A stretch of 64,000 nt of DNA from Conoideocrella luteorostrata (lineage: Eukaryota; Ascomycota; Sordariomycetes; Hypocreales; Clavicipitaceae), in NCBI GenBank assembly GCA_032433595.1, contig JASWJB010000143.1, positions 38,705 to 102,704 on the forward strand. Reading direction: 5' to 3'. Shown piece by piece: positions 21,515-32,167 of the stretch; the stretch's first letter is position 1, and every line of letters begins with the position of its first letter. Both the position numbers and the translations under genes were made by a program. The notes under the pieces are model-generated. The model was not told the DNA's origin. It saw nothing but the letters and a program-made list of their open reading frames with translations, and made no database searches.

Positions 21515-22761
21515 ACTAATGCTGGGCAGCGCACGTCGCGTTAAGCCACTCTTTTGAACACGCCTTGAAGATGATCTCCTTATTCGGGCTACATGGAACC
21601 CGGCAAACCGCTATATTTTTTACTCTGGCACATACATATCTAGAGCTAACAATGCCGAATAAATTTAGTGGTTCGATTAAAAAGAGGCGGCCGAACGCGT
21701 CATTATTTTTGCCTTTCCCTAGCTTTTAAATCCAACAAAAGCCAGTGCCATACTTGGGTCTTTTTGTAGTGATAAGAGACAGGGATCGGAGCTAGTATAC
21801 ATCGGGCATCTGCTGCATTCCTGTGTCGTGAAGCGACAAGCTGCGGCTTATTACGGAGATAGTATAGCGTAGGATTATCATCGTATCATTTATACGTCAG
21901 ATGGCCTAGCACTAATTTTTCAAGTTTCCCTTGCATAATTAGCGCGCCACATTAATCTGGTAATACTGGGGTCACCAAGTTGGACGGCAGGTTCCTGCGA
22001 CAAGCCTCGCAACTATGTACTATCAAAAGTTATCCATTCCTTGGGATGAGTATCACCACAGTTTCGAGGCGTGCAAGGAAGTATTGCGCCTGCCCGCTTA
22101 TAAATGGGATAACAAAAAGTATTGGATTGACTATGTGCATGACTAGCTACTCACACGAGGGGATTCGCTGTCAGAACGCTAGGTCCTAGCTCACGGCTAG
22201 TCCAACAACATCTCGTCCAACGACATCTCATCCAACGATATCTCGCCCAACAAGGCGGCATTGGCGTGATCTTAGTGAGGCATTTTTTCGGTCCCGTGTT
22301 CGTGACGATACGAGCCCTTGTTCCACTCCCATTGCAACTGCGCCATATGATGTGCTTTTAAGTCCGCTTGCAATGTGCGCGCAGAAACATCTTCTGATGG
22401 AAAATTGGGACATTCAAGGATAGAACAGCCATTTGATAACGCTCACGAGCGAAAACCAAAGTAGGTCAACAGCATACAAGATCTGTTTCCGTCATTAAAC
22501 CATCCGCATTAGCAGCTCATATTGCATCGTTGGATTTGTATATATTGGCATCCCTAGTTACAAATACACACCATTTTGGAAGACGAACAGCTGTTCCTAC
22601 TAATATTTTCAGTATGCAGTAGAAAATTAACAGGAGTGGTCGGCACCTAAAGGTATGACGCGGTAGAGAATAGACTGTCACAGTTTAAGTAACAAAAGTG
22701 CCATTTTATTTCTGCGATCAAAGATTAAGTAAGGATAATTATCTGATAAATACTCTCCATA
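21515..22761. other. Gene-poor spacer
   Basis: About 1.2 kb. A tandem-like run TCTCGTCCAACGACATCTCA (22210-22255: three imperfect ATCTC(G/A)(T/C)CCAAC units) is the only structure noted. No gene supported. Confidence 0.45.
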
Positions 22762-23115
22762 TTATAATGAAGGCTTGCCTGCGTTCCTAGCCATGCTTAG
22801 AACCATGGCGATATGGTGGCTCAGGGTAACCAGTTCACCATCAGCATCTCTAATTGTGACTTCGAGATCGAATTTGCCATTGTTGATTTGTTTTGACCTG
22901 ATGCGCACATAAAGCCACCTGACACACTCCTCCGGAAATGCTGCCTTATTTTCCAGGTTCATCACCAAGGTCGGAAACCACACGCTTGCGCGGTCTTTAT
23001 TCTTCTTCTGAGCCTCTACTCGATGGCTAGTGGTCTCTATATTTTCATACTTGTTAGGTACTTGCACTACAAAAGTTAGTACAGACGTGTCGGGCCGGCC
23101 ATCCAGGCAAGGCAA
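22762..23115 (-). pseudogene. Thioesterase-like (hotdog) gene, C-terminal fragment
   Basis: The frame DGRPDTSVLTFVVQVPNKYE, then WFPTLVMNLENKAAFPEECV, then WLYVRIRSKQINNGKFDLEV, then LVTLSHHIAMVLSMARN matches the C-terminal half of fungal thioesterase-like (double hotdog) proteins, which hydrolyse acyl-CoA or related thioesters. No ATG opens it, and I could not find the N-terminal half (the SVPHGGY-type segment) upstream on this strand, so it is a 3' fragment, perhaps preceded by an intron. Its nearness to the MFS pseudogene suggests both belonged to one decayed cluster. Confidence 0.6.
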
Positions 23116-23142
23116 TCGATGTCACCGGGGGGTTACCACTAA

Positions 23143-23610
23143 CTAATCCTCGGCTCGGGCGCGCAACTGGTCAGTGCTGGGGTAACGAAGGGCGCAGGTC
23201 AAAATCTCCCCTCTCACACAACGATAATAAGCAATCCGCCCATTGCCTTGCCCAAATTTGGGAGTATTATTAATGACAGCTATAACTATGCTCTGTACGC
23301 GAAAGTTCGCAATATTTTCATTCGGATTTAAGGCATTTTGAGGTATCGCAGTGCGCCCGGTTAGGTGCTTCATTGGGATCCCCACACGGGTCGCCGCTGC
23401 CCTAGCCTGGCAGCCAGCTTCTTCCAGCACCAAACGCCCCGTATTCAGGCGCATTGGGCTCCGCCCTGGCTTTTGTTGTCGAAAAGTCCATGGAATGGCA
23501 AGCTTCTTAGACGCATTCAGTAAAAGGCGCGGGTTTCCATAAATTTGGACATCTATTACATGGTAGGGTGAGTCAACTAGTCTGCTAGATTTGAGCAAGC
23601 GGATACTCAA
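23143..23610 (-). CDS. Open frame of unknown nature, 155 codons
   Basis: An uninterrupted minus-strand frame directly upstream of the thioesterase fragment. It does not resemble a thioesterase N-terminus and I recognise no domain; it is rich in Arg and Ala (GCQARAAATRVGIPMKH). It may be chance or a relic in the wrong frame. Confidence 0.18.
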   Translation of the reverse strand: MSIRLLKSSRLVDSPYHVIDVQIYGNPRLLLNASKKLAIPWTFRQQKPGRSPMRLNTGRLVLEEAGCQARAAATRVGIPMKHLTGRTAIPQNALNPNENIANFRVQSIVIAVINNTPKFGQGNGRIAYYRCVRGEILTCALRYPSTDQLRARAED

Positions 23611-23778
23611 AATCTGGTTCCCTTTTGACGACGCTTAGCAGCTATTGCCAGCCTTGTTTCAGGAACAGCGATGGAGCGGTAAGAGTAGCAACAATGACCG
23701 CCAATAGTGCCATCGACGAAGAGTTTGCGTTTTCATCTGCCAGCAACAAAACAAATCAGAGCGACCCTCCTCACAGAC

Positions 23779-25378
23779 ATGGCCTCGGGTTCCATGTCTC
23801 CCGACTGGAAGCCCACAGGCCAGCTATACGCCATCATTGTCGGCCCTGGCATTGCAAATCTGCTGGCCGCTATGGAAAATACAGTCAATGCGGTCGCCGC
23901 GCCCGTCATTCTCGCGGAGTTGAAGCTAGGCATAGACTTTGTTTGGATTACGCATGCTTTTTTTCTTAGCAGGTTTGTGGACTAAGATATCTTCGGCAAT
24001 ACTGGAACCTATAAGCCGACACGACATGTTTCCTTTGCACCGCCATGCAGCCGCTTTTTGGCTAGTTCTGCAATGTATTCGGTTGAAGATTCGTCACTCT
24101 ATCCGCCATTCTTGTTTTTATGCTCGGCAGCGGCATCTGTGGCGGAGCATCTACAGGCGGCATGCTAATTGCCGGTCGCGCCATTCAGGGCACTGGATCC
24201 GGCGACATCACCCTCGTATTGAGCATCATCATTAGCGACCTGATACCTCTCCGCCAACGAGGCAGCTTTTCCGCCATTCCCATGGCCATTTTCGCCGTCG
24301 GCTCTGGGCTTGGTCCTTTCATTGGCGGCGCCATTGTCTCTTCGACCACCTGGCGTTGGGTCTTCTACATGAATCTGCCCATTGGCATAGTTGCCTTTGC
24401 TTGGCTTTTCGTTTGTCTGCAAGTCAAGTACAACAAGGAAATGACCGTTTTGGAGAAGCTTAGGCGTCTTGACCTAGTTGGAACGCCGTCTTCATTGCCA
24501 GTGCCATGGCCGTGCTTTACGTCCTGAAGTACGCCGGCATAAGATACCCTTGGCTGTCTTGGAGGACTCTACTTCTATTTCTCCTCGGTTTCTCAGGGTT
24601 CTTGATATTTGCTTGGCTCCAAGCCACTTCCATTGCCATGGAGTCTCTTGTGCCACCACGCTTCTTCAAACATCCAACTTCCCTTATCCTGTCCATCAAT
24701 ACATTTCTATTCTCTATTCTATGCTACTGGGGAATATTCCTTTTTACCAGTCTTTTTCTAGGCCGTCAAGCTGTACTCTCCTCGTAGATGTGGCGTAGCA
24801 CTTCTTAGTGTCGTTGCCCTCGTCCGTTAGGGTCGGTACAAACCCATCCACATTATCGCCCTTGCGCTCCAAACCCTCGCCGGAGGATGGGGAAGGGGGG
24901 GCTTTTCTCGCTGCAGCGGGAAGAAACAACAGTGGCCAAATGGGCTGTTTTTCAGGTCATCTTTGCCCTTGGCGGAGGCATGATCTTCACCACCTGCTCC
25001 CGCCATTCCAAGCATTTCTTAGACAAAGAGATATAGCTGCTTGCACTGCAGCCTGGTATTTTATTCGCATGCTTGGCCATAGCAATTCCTAGCGCAATGT
25101 TTAACAATCGCATCGACCAGCTGCTGGCCCAAGGTACTGTTTCTGGGCCACAATTAGTAAAAAGCCTCGCAACTGATGGTGCGTTCCAGGCAGCGTCGGC
25201 ATCGTTCATTCAGCAATTTCCGCTAGCGTTGCAAAATGAGCTGCGTGTGCTTAATAGGCTGACGATACAGCGCGTCTTCCAAGTTGCTATAGTTTTCAGT
25301 GGCGTAGCATTCCTGCTCAGTTTGTTGGAGAAGAAAATTCAGCAAAGGACGACGCTTGATACAGAGTTTGGGCTTTAA
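23779..25378 (+). pseudogene. MFS drug-efflux transporter (DHA2-type) pseudogene
   Basis: Starts MASGSMSPDW and LYAIIVGPGIANLLAAMEN, then TVNAVAAPVI...WITHAFFLS (TM1-2), as in fungal 14-TM toxin/metabolite exporters. After an intron or gap the frame QPLFG-stop-FCNVFG-stop-RFVTL has TAG at 24063 and TGA at 24084 where the family has Gln and Arg, both C-to-T changes. GSGICGGASTGGMLIAGRAI and GPFIGGAIVSSTTWRWVFYM (motif-C region) follow. A one-base deletion near 24482 shifts frame before IASAMAVLYVLKYAG. More shifts occur near 24785-24960. The C-terminus IPSAMFNNRIDQLL ... TTLDTEFGL ends at 25378. Dead as it stands; ancestral role was probably export of a cluster product. Confidence 0.85.
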
Positions 25379-25924
25379 GGCAAGGGGAAAGGCAACAGTA
25401 CAGTTCGCGAGAAAGATGTCCCGCACAATGCGTAAATTCTAATGCCGCTCTAGAAAGCTCAAATTCTTTTAGAAAACACAAAATATAGCCAGGGATAATA
25501 GCACGTCTCTTTATCCACCTCATCCAGGACTAAAGGTAGGTATTCAGCGCGCTATTTTACCGTAGATATCGCCGTCATAGTATTGCGAAGCCAGCCTTAC
25601 GTGTCGCGCTTTGCAGACCTTCCAACAGCTAGGGTACCATCCTGCCTGAGCCTAACCGATAACAGTAACAGCTTTTGGGTCTTGTCCCGTGGATAATATA
25701 ATATTTAGGGCTACAAAGTTTACATAAGTGAAAACTATAGCCAAATGCTAGACAATATCATTACCATACATGTTTTAAACCGCTCTATAGCGTCTAGTCC
25801 TTCGAACGGACCAACAAGCTCAGAGCAATATTAAAGAAAGATATTTTTTAGCGGTTGTCGGCATAGACTACCTATTTTACTAGTTTGGTAAAGGACTTTT
25901 CTGGCGTCTTCTGCTGTCTGTATT

Positions 25925-26360
25925 ACTCATCTATGTAGCATCCAGGGTCATCTAGAGGTAAGCTTCTCCAAGTAGCAACCAGCTAGTTACAGATAGAGCG
26001 CTTTTCTGCCTCATCAAGAATATACCATTGCTCTTCCAAAGCTTCGCCCTGAATTAGCTATATATAAAAGAAATCTTATTGTTTGTTCATAATCTACCTA
26101 AAAACTTCGGGGATAGGAACATAGCCACGTAACTTCTCGCGAATTATTATTTAAGTTTTCGCCTCTTGAACCGTCACATTAGACCCGTACTTGATAAGCA
26201 GGCCGAGCTCTGATATCGCTACTGGGGGTGGCCGGTTAAAGCTGTCCACCAGTATGTGGCCCGACTCGCGGTTCAGCGCCCTGATTTTGTCAGGGCGAGA
26301 AAGCGCATCAGCCCGGTTTTGGCGGGAAAAGCTGCTACAGCTAGCCGCCGCGCGGTCCAA
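25925..26360 (-). pseudogene. APH-family phosphotransferase pseudogene, N-terminal part
   Basis: Minus-strand pieces ISELGLLIKYGSNVTVQEAK (ATP-binding Lys region), REKLRGYVPIPEVF, then after a probable short intron LIQGEALEEQWYILDEAEKR, and LVATWRSLPLDDPG match the N-lobe of fungal aminoglycoside-phosphotransferase-like kinases. A stop after EAKT and a TAG after RSICN (where the family has Gln) break it. The catalytic HGD...D region is not found downstream, so the C-lobe is lost. Substrate of the ancestral kinase unknown. The 25379-25924 gap to the MFS pseudogene has nothing recognised. Confidence 0.6.
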
Positions 26361-27117
26361 TTCGGCGCTGTAGGACTAGGCTTGTGATAGGGCCAAACTG
26401 GGGTATTCAGAAGGTGTATGGATGGTCAGCATCTGGGGCTGCAGTAATGATGGTGGAAGGTTCAGAGCGGGCGACACGGACGTAGATAGGGCGGACTACA
26501 TGTACGGAGTACAACGACGAGAGCACTTGTAATAATGTGTCCTCCCGCCAACAGCCCAGCAAGAACCGTTGGTCAATGACGCCAACGTACCAAGGCCATT
26601 TCAAGATGATATGAATTTCATTAAAACGTGTTTCCGTATGAACTCTAGCACGATGCACTGTTAGAAACACACAACACCTAGTGTTGGCTGCGCCATTCCA
26701 CCTGGGCATATCGTTGGTGCCTGCCAGTCAATTTTGTTGGGACTTTCCACCGAGTTGAATGAGACTAGGCATTTCTTGGGTGCGGGACTAAATTTATCGC
26801 AGTCCGCTGTCGTTGTTGGAATTTGCCTGCACCTAGAGTAACAGTGCGAGCGGATCCTTTTTACAAGCTGTCAGCAGGTTGCATTAGCGTCTATGAATAA
26901 TTGCGGCCAGTGGCCGCACCCAAATCTACAGCAGGCTCTCTAAACGTCAGGCCCGCAAATTTGTCTTGTGCCTCCCATTGGCCTTCGCCTCGCAGTTACC
27001 TGCCTACGGATATATATTATATGGACGGAGGTCTTCTTTGTCGCCGGTCAAAACTGCCCAAGAAGAAAAGTTCTTATTTTCCTGCTCTCTTGTTTAATTC
27101 CATCACAAGGCGCCACA
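26361..27117. promoter_or_regulatory. Intergenic, promoter of the SMP-30-like gene
   Basis: No gene recognised. A TACGGAGTA 9-mer is at 26503. A TATATATTATATGG box lies about 105 bases before the ATG at 27118, and CCACAATG gives a good start context. Confidence 0.4.
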
Positions 27118-28077
27118 ATGTTTTATTTTTTCCTCTTTAACCTCGTTAGTTTCACCTGCGCTGTTACCATACGACAGCTGTATCGGTTCCCGAACGATAC
27201 ATTCATCGAGAACATCGCAGTCCGGTCAAACGGCCACCTGCTTATCAGTACATTCGACAATGCGAAGTTATATTCCGTTGAACCTTGTCTTGGAGCCGCC
27301 AAAGTAAGCGTAGTAGCGCAAGTACCAAACGCCACCGCCTTGCTCGGGATTGCGGAGATCGCGCCAGATGTATTCGCAATATCGGCCGGCAATTTTATCA
27401 AAGAAGAAAGAGCTTTTGAGAAAGGATCTGGAAGAATTGCCATCGTCAGATTGAACAGATGCGCGGCGGAAAACCCTACAGTCGAAACAGTCGCTTGGAT
27501 TCCGGAGACGAGGATGCTGAATGGCATGGTAGCGTTACCCGAGAACCGACATATTATTCTAAGCGCAGATTCCATAAATGGTCGCCTGTTCCGCATCAAT
27601 ACTGCTAACGGAGTGATTGATGTTGTTTTCCAGGACAAGACATTGCTTCCAGGCTCAGATGGTGTTATTCCCGTTGGTGTAAATGGTCTTCGTATCTATA
27701 AAAAATACCTCTACTTCACAAATTCGGGGCAGCAATTCTTTGCGCGGGTTAAAATCGACGAAGACGGTGCCATCGTCGGGGCCGTGGAGGAGCTATTGCG
27801 CCTACCTATAAATTCACAAGATATATTAGACGATTTTAGCCTGAGTCTCAACGGGACGGCGTTTATAGCCGTCCACCCGAACAGGTGGGTCATCGAAGCT
27901 GCGCCGGGGAAGGCGTTTAAAGTGATTGCGGACAGCAATAACGACACTTTCATGGATGGACCCACATCATTGGCCTTGAGTGAAGATGAGCAGATTGCTT
28001 ATGTGGTAACCGGTGGAATGAAGGAGGGAAATTTTGGTAAAGGTGGACAGGTATTCGAAGTTTATTTGCATAAATAG
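27118..28077 (+). CDS. Secreted SMP-30/gluconolactonase-like six-blade propeller protein
   Basis: Intact 319-residue beta-propeller of the SMP-30/gluconolactonase/LRE-like group. I start at 27118 (CCACAATG, MFYFFLFNLVSFTCAVTIRQ), which yields a clear signal peptide; a longer in-frame extension to 26968 is less likely because it hides this signal behind another helix. Blade motifs repeat: ENIAVRSNGHLLISTFDN, LLGIAEIAPDVFAISAGNF, MLNGMVALPENRHIILSADS, GVNGLRIYKKYLYFTNSG, DDFSLSLNGTAFIAVHPN, GPTSLALSEDEQIAYVVTGG. Some fungal members of this fold have been reported as hetero-Diels-Alderases in metabolite clusters, others are lactonases. Neighbours (SRPBCC, crotonase, thiolase, DMATS) favour a biosynthetic role. 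Exact reaction unknown. Confidence 0.8.
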   Translation: MFYFFLFNLVSFTCAVTIRQLYRFPNDTFIENIAVRSNGHLLISTFDNAKLYSVEPCLGAAKVSVVAQVPNATALLGIAEIAPDVFAISAGNFIKEERAFEKGSGRIAIVRLNRCAAENPTVETVAWIPETRMLNGMVALPENRHIILSADSINGRLFRINTANGVIDVVFQDKTLLPGSDGVIPVGVNGLRIYKKYLYFTNSGQQFFARVKIDEDGAIVGAVEELLRLPINSQDILDDFSLSLNGTAFIAVHPNRWVIEAAPGKAFKVIADSNNDTFMDGPTSLALSEDEQIAYVVTGGMKEGNFGKGGQVFEVYLHK

Positions 28078-28643
28078 ACCACACTTGATGTTTTGAGTTT
28101 TCATTGCTCATGACCTTCTATAAACTGTCAAGGTCTGAGTCACGGCTAAGAACTGCTATTCAATGGAGATATTTGCAATCCTCGAACTATTTCAGACCGT
28201 ATTGCTCTTTATATATTACCTGCAAAGCACGAGCCTTAACGTTCATTGTCGTTGTTCGTTGTGCTGCCGGACTGTTCATTCTCCGGCAGGGCATAGCTGG
28301 TATCAAATTGTGACTCGTCAGACATTAAGACGAGTCCACGAACGACCGGAAAAGAAGAAAAACAAATACATTACTTGCAAAAGCTCGCTCTGCACTATCC
28401 TCAAAATCGACTGGTACATTTGTATATCCCTGTTTTAGCCTGTTTATTTTCCTTAGCGTAAAACATATCATCGTCTACTGTTGCAGCAATTTGATACAGA
28501 CAGCTAGACTATAATAAGACACTCTTTGTCACTAAGCACAGCGGAAGGATTGGAGATGGGAGGTAGTCTAGAGAATACCAGAATCAAGCTGCTCTTACAT
28601 GCATCATGGCTATCAAATTCTAGACTGTAGATTTGCTTGGACC
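28078..28643. other. Convergent intergenic region
   Basis: Between the tail-to-tail SMP-30-like and AHSA1 genes. Contains both 3' ends; no repeat or gene seen. Confidence 0.45.
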
Positions 28644-29282
28644 TCACAATGTTTTTGATTCCCATCCCGGAAGATAAAACACGGTTGAATTATGGGCGGC
28701 AGCCTTGGCCTGGTCTTCAGCTTCGCCACCTCGGATTGCCGCTATCATCCAGGCGACACTGCTTCTTTCAGTAAACTCGGCGGCATTCGCGGAAGCGGCC
28801 CAATCATCCTCACTCGGTTTGGGCAAATTTCTCAAATGCATTGCCAATCCGAGGAAACTCATGTCCCAGCCTATTCCCGCTGCGCCTGCGCCGTATTGAA
28901 GCCAGTGGTCGTCAACATCAAATGTGTGCTTGAGCCGTAGCGTTGTCCCGCTCGAGGGTTCATGAGAAAGAGTTACGGTTACAGAGCTCATGCCTTCGCA
29001 AAACTCCCACGTAAGAGCAAAACGTTTTGGGGCTTCGCACTCTAAAATTGTACCGCTAGCATTGCCCTCGATGCTGTAGGCCCCATTGACATGAAGATCG
29101 CCAGACACCGGAGAGAACCAAGCTTTCAAGCGATCAGGTTTCGTGATGGCGTCCCAGAGATTCTGTGGATCAGTCGGGAAGCTCTGGGTCAAAGAAATAG
29201 AGCGTGCATCTTTGCCGTTGGAGATGGTCGAGGGTTTGCTCACGCTCCGCTGCACGGCAGAGACTTGCTTGTTATAGTCCAT
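28644..29282 (-). CDS. AHSA1-type SRPBCC (START-like) domain protein
   Basis: 212 residues, single exon. The pattern LTQSFPTDPQNLWDAITKPD, then LKAWFSPVSGDLHVNGAYSI, then TILECEAPKRFALTWEF, then RLKHTFDVDDHWLQYGAGAA, then GWDMSFLGLAMHL is the classic AHSA1/START-like helix-grip fold, a hydrophobic-ligand pocket. Such proteins bind small ligands or act as cyclases/cochaperones. A Met 26 codons upstream (29360) is in frame, but MDYNKQ at 29282 is preferred because the extra segment is poorly structured; this is not certain. In a metabolite cluster it could shape or cyclise an intermediate. Confidence 0.78.
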   Translation of the reverse strand: MDYNKQVSAVQRSVSKPSTISNGKDARSISLTQSFPTDPQNLWDAITKPDRLKAWFSPVSGDLHVNGAYSIEGNASGTILECEAPKRFALTWEFCEGMSSVTVTLSHEPSSGTTLRLKHTFDVDDHWLQYGAGAAGIGWDMSFLGLAMHLRNLPKPSEDDWAASANAAEFTERSSVAWMIAAIRGGEAEDQAKAAAHNSTVFYLPGWESKTL

Positions 29283-30447
29283 AGTAGTTCGAGGGGTGTT
29301 GAAGTCGCTGACTCGCTGATCGTTAAATTTCCGTCTTTGGCTTTGGACCACGAGGTTCATCGAACGTTCTCTTTCTCTAAAACTAGGGAGGAAGTTCCAG
29401 GATGCTTGTGGTTCTGTAGCTAAGTATCTACAAAAATACCCAACGTGAATGACAGCGCAGCATTGTGCGCAGAGATGCGCCGCACAGAGCGGGGTTGTTC
29501 ACATCTGAGCGACGCCAGGGTTTGATAGGCTGTTCGCAGGGTTAGTCCAGGTCTCGTATTCACTGGGCTGGGTACGAGTGAACGTCCGCTCCGTACATTT
29601 AGCGTGGCTCAAAACCCCGCGAGCAAGCACTACGTCTTCTCTACGGATTGTAGAGGATGAGAATAACTGCGCTTTCCGGAGCATCAAAAAGGCTTTAAGC
29701 CACTTGCGGAACATCATTGGTAAAAAGAAAAAAAAAAATAAAAAAATTTAACTGGCTGCCTAATTATATATTCGCAGCCATGAGCAATACGGCGACATAT
29801 GACTCCCCCAATGGCCGTGGGCCGTGGCAGAACACTCCGCACCCATACATGCCAAGATTAGGCAGCAGAGTCTTTGGCTCTTGCCGTCATCGCGGTCGGT
29901 GAAATTTCGTTGCAGTGACAATGAAAATGATATTGGCCGCAGTGAAGCGAAAAGCAATCCCATAATATATGAACTTGGCTCCTATGTCAAGGTAGGAAAA
30001 GTGTTATCTTAGCATTTTGTAAATGTGTGCTGGTGAGTTTCGTGGGAAAGCAAATCGGAGCGGCAACCCCGCATCGTGCGGCTCTAGATGCCGACTGCCT
30101 CGGCGCCCCCGCATCAAACACCCTCCAAGCCTAGGTACTCCATAACTCTCGAAGCTCAGCTTATTTTCAGATACGGGGTAAGTTAACTGGCAAGACTAGC
30201 TAACTAGTTAACTACTCGCCTTGCTGCATCGGTATCCCCTAAATTGACAGGCAGCATGTCGCTGCCGATTGGATCATTGGCCATTAAATGGCCCCCTTTT
30301 CAAGTAGTTTCGTGCAGGGTATTTGTGTCGTATGGCAGATTGCCACCACCACTTCAGTGATCTGTCCTTCACATTGAGAGAGTACTTACGTCATGAACAC
30401 CACACCTCGCCGATGCGATCAATTACATCCACCGACAAGTTCTACAA
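29283..30447. other. Intergenic, no recognised gene
   Basis: About 1.16 kb between two minus-strand genes. Contains an A-rich run near 29725-29745 and only short frames. It must include the AHSA1 promoter and the crotonase 3' end. Confidence 0.45.
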
Positions 30448-31368
30448 CTATAGTTTCGACGGTACAAACTCAGGCTTTGTTTTGGTAATAAACGCCATCA
30501 ACCCAATACGTAGATTCTCGCCCTCCAAGAGCCCCTTCCCGTATCGATTCTGAACAAGTTGCGCCGCCCTTTCAACACTCGCCGTCTCCCACGTTTCCCT
30601 TAATCCGGCGCGACTAACAATGATAGCGTCTGGTGACATGCTCGCAACTTCATTCGCCAATTCTACAGCCTCTGTGACTACTGCCTCCGGCGACGCCGAG
30701 ACTCGACAAAATCCATGACTCTTGGCCTCGTTTGCCGAGAGTACCCGTCCTGCAAGGACAATCTCGGACGCCATCTGCATCCCAAATGTTCTCACGACAC
30801 GCGGAATTCCCCCCGCCGCAGCCCAAAGTCCCCTCTTCGCTTCGGGGAGTCCAAACGTTGCTGATGGAGACGCAACAACCATGTCACTGTGAGTGTCAGT
30901 CTTCTGTTCCGCTCCAAGAGAAAACAGGACATTCCTGGCGGCAATGCTGGCTTCCGAGTACGGCAAAGCTTACCAGTTGAGTGCAATTTCAAAACCGCCG
31001 CCAAGGGCAAATCCGTTGACAGCAGCAATAACTGGCTTCTTGCCAACGCGTGTGGTCAAGCCCATGAACCCTCCAGTAGGAAAACTCGGCGCTTCGGTCT
31101 TTTCTAGTGACTGGTTCTTTTGCGCTTGCTCCTTGAGGTCCGCACCGCAGCAAAACGCCTTGTGTCCCTTGCCTGTGACAACTGCGACGCGAAGCGAGGG
31201 CTCCTCGTCAAACCAGTGCCATAATTTCTCGCCCTCCCAATGTCCGGCCATGGGGATGGCATTCATGTGCGACTCGCGGTTGATGGTGACTTGCAAAACG
31301 TGCTCGGCTGGGAAGCTAATTTCGTAGGTGGACAGCCCGGGGGGTTGGGTGGCAAGGGCCTTGGCCAT
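30448..31368 (-). CDS. Enoyl-CoA hydratase/isomerase family protein (crotonase)
   Basis: Crotonase-fold acyl-CoA enzyme, probably an enoyl-CoA hydratase. Exons 31368-30974 and 30886-30448, with a GTAAGC...CACAG intron, give 277 residues; the join reads EIALNCDMVVAS, as the family does. Oxyanion-hole segments are AFCCGADLKEQ (residues 71-81) and ALGGGFEIAL (121-130). Both candidate acid/base residues are present: Glu127 in GGGFE and Glu147 in GLPEAKRGL, which favours hydratase over isomerase-only chemistry. No peroxisomal PTS1 of standard form: the C-terminus is FVPSKL, whose SKL tripeptide is in fact the canonical PTS1, so peroxisomal import is expected. Divergent from the thiolase-like gene across 800 bp; together they could shorten an acyl-CoA chain. 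Confidence 0.9.
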
Positions 31369-32167
31369 GGTGAGCAACGCGATCGATCGATAGAGGCGAT
31401 GGAACAAGTATAACAATGTAACGTCAGATACTGCTGCGCGTGTCCAGTTGCATAGAGGCCACGGGGCGTCAGGTGTCTCGGGAATGTTTGTAGAAAGAAT
31501 GAGGTAGCCTCTCCATCTAACAGAGTATTTATTGAAGGTCAAATATGGTTGCCCAATGCCAGGCCGGCACCAACACAGCACACTAACTTCCTACTCTGGG
31601 GTTGTAGCGCAGCAAGCCGGACTGTCGGATCAAATGTACAGACACCGTCCCGCCGGATTGTTCACGGAGTGGGGAACTGGGACGGGTTTCAGTCCAGCAG
31701 GCCATGAATTCTACTCAGACTGACAGCCGGCTCAACCACTCCGCACAGACGCCTGTGGGTAGACAATTGCACTAAATTCCACCACTTGTCCGCCTAACAT
31801 TGCACACTAATAAGCTCGGCCCCAGCTCAGCCCAAGCTCAGTCCGTGGCAGGGGTTTGCTGGTCGCCTCAAGCACATGCTTATACCATGCCCCGAGCTGG
31901 CTGTCCAGTCGGTGAAAGTAGCTAATAACCACTTGTTATTAGCCGGCAAACCCAGAAAAATGTCGGCTAGGTTCCCAGTATTGATTGCTCAGGCTAACCC
32001 TGATAGCAGTACTCCGTACTCCGTATCAGATTTCTACATCTGTTGTGACTGCGGCCGTTCCCGTCCAATCATTTTTCTCTCGCGCACATTCACCCAAGAC
32101 AGGCAGGCATCTAATATCGCTACCAATCGCCAATCTTACATCAGTGCTACATTAAAACAAAATAGAA
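31369..32167. promoter_or_regulatory. Divergent promoter of crotonase and thiolase-like genes
   Basis: An 800-bp region between two divergent acyl-CoA genes, a candidate shared control region. It carries an overlapping pair of the 9-mer TACTCCGTA at 32010-32018 and 32017-32025. Direct AGCTCGGCCCCAGCTCAGCC-type repeats occur near 31814-31840. No known operator assigned. Confidence 0.45.

Noticed and set aside
22210..22255. Tandem ATCTC(G/A)(T/C)CCAAC units
   Set aside because: Only about three imperfect units; too few to call a functional array.
27123..27638. 171-codon minus-strand frame
   Set aside because: Antisense shadow of the SMP-30-like gene.
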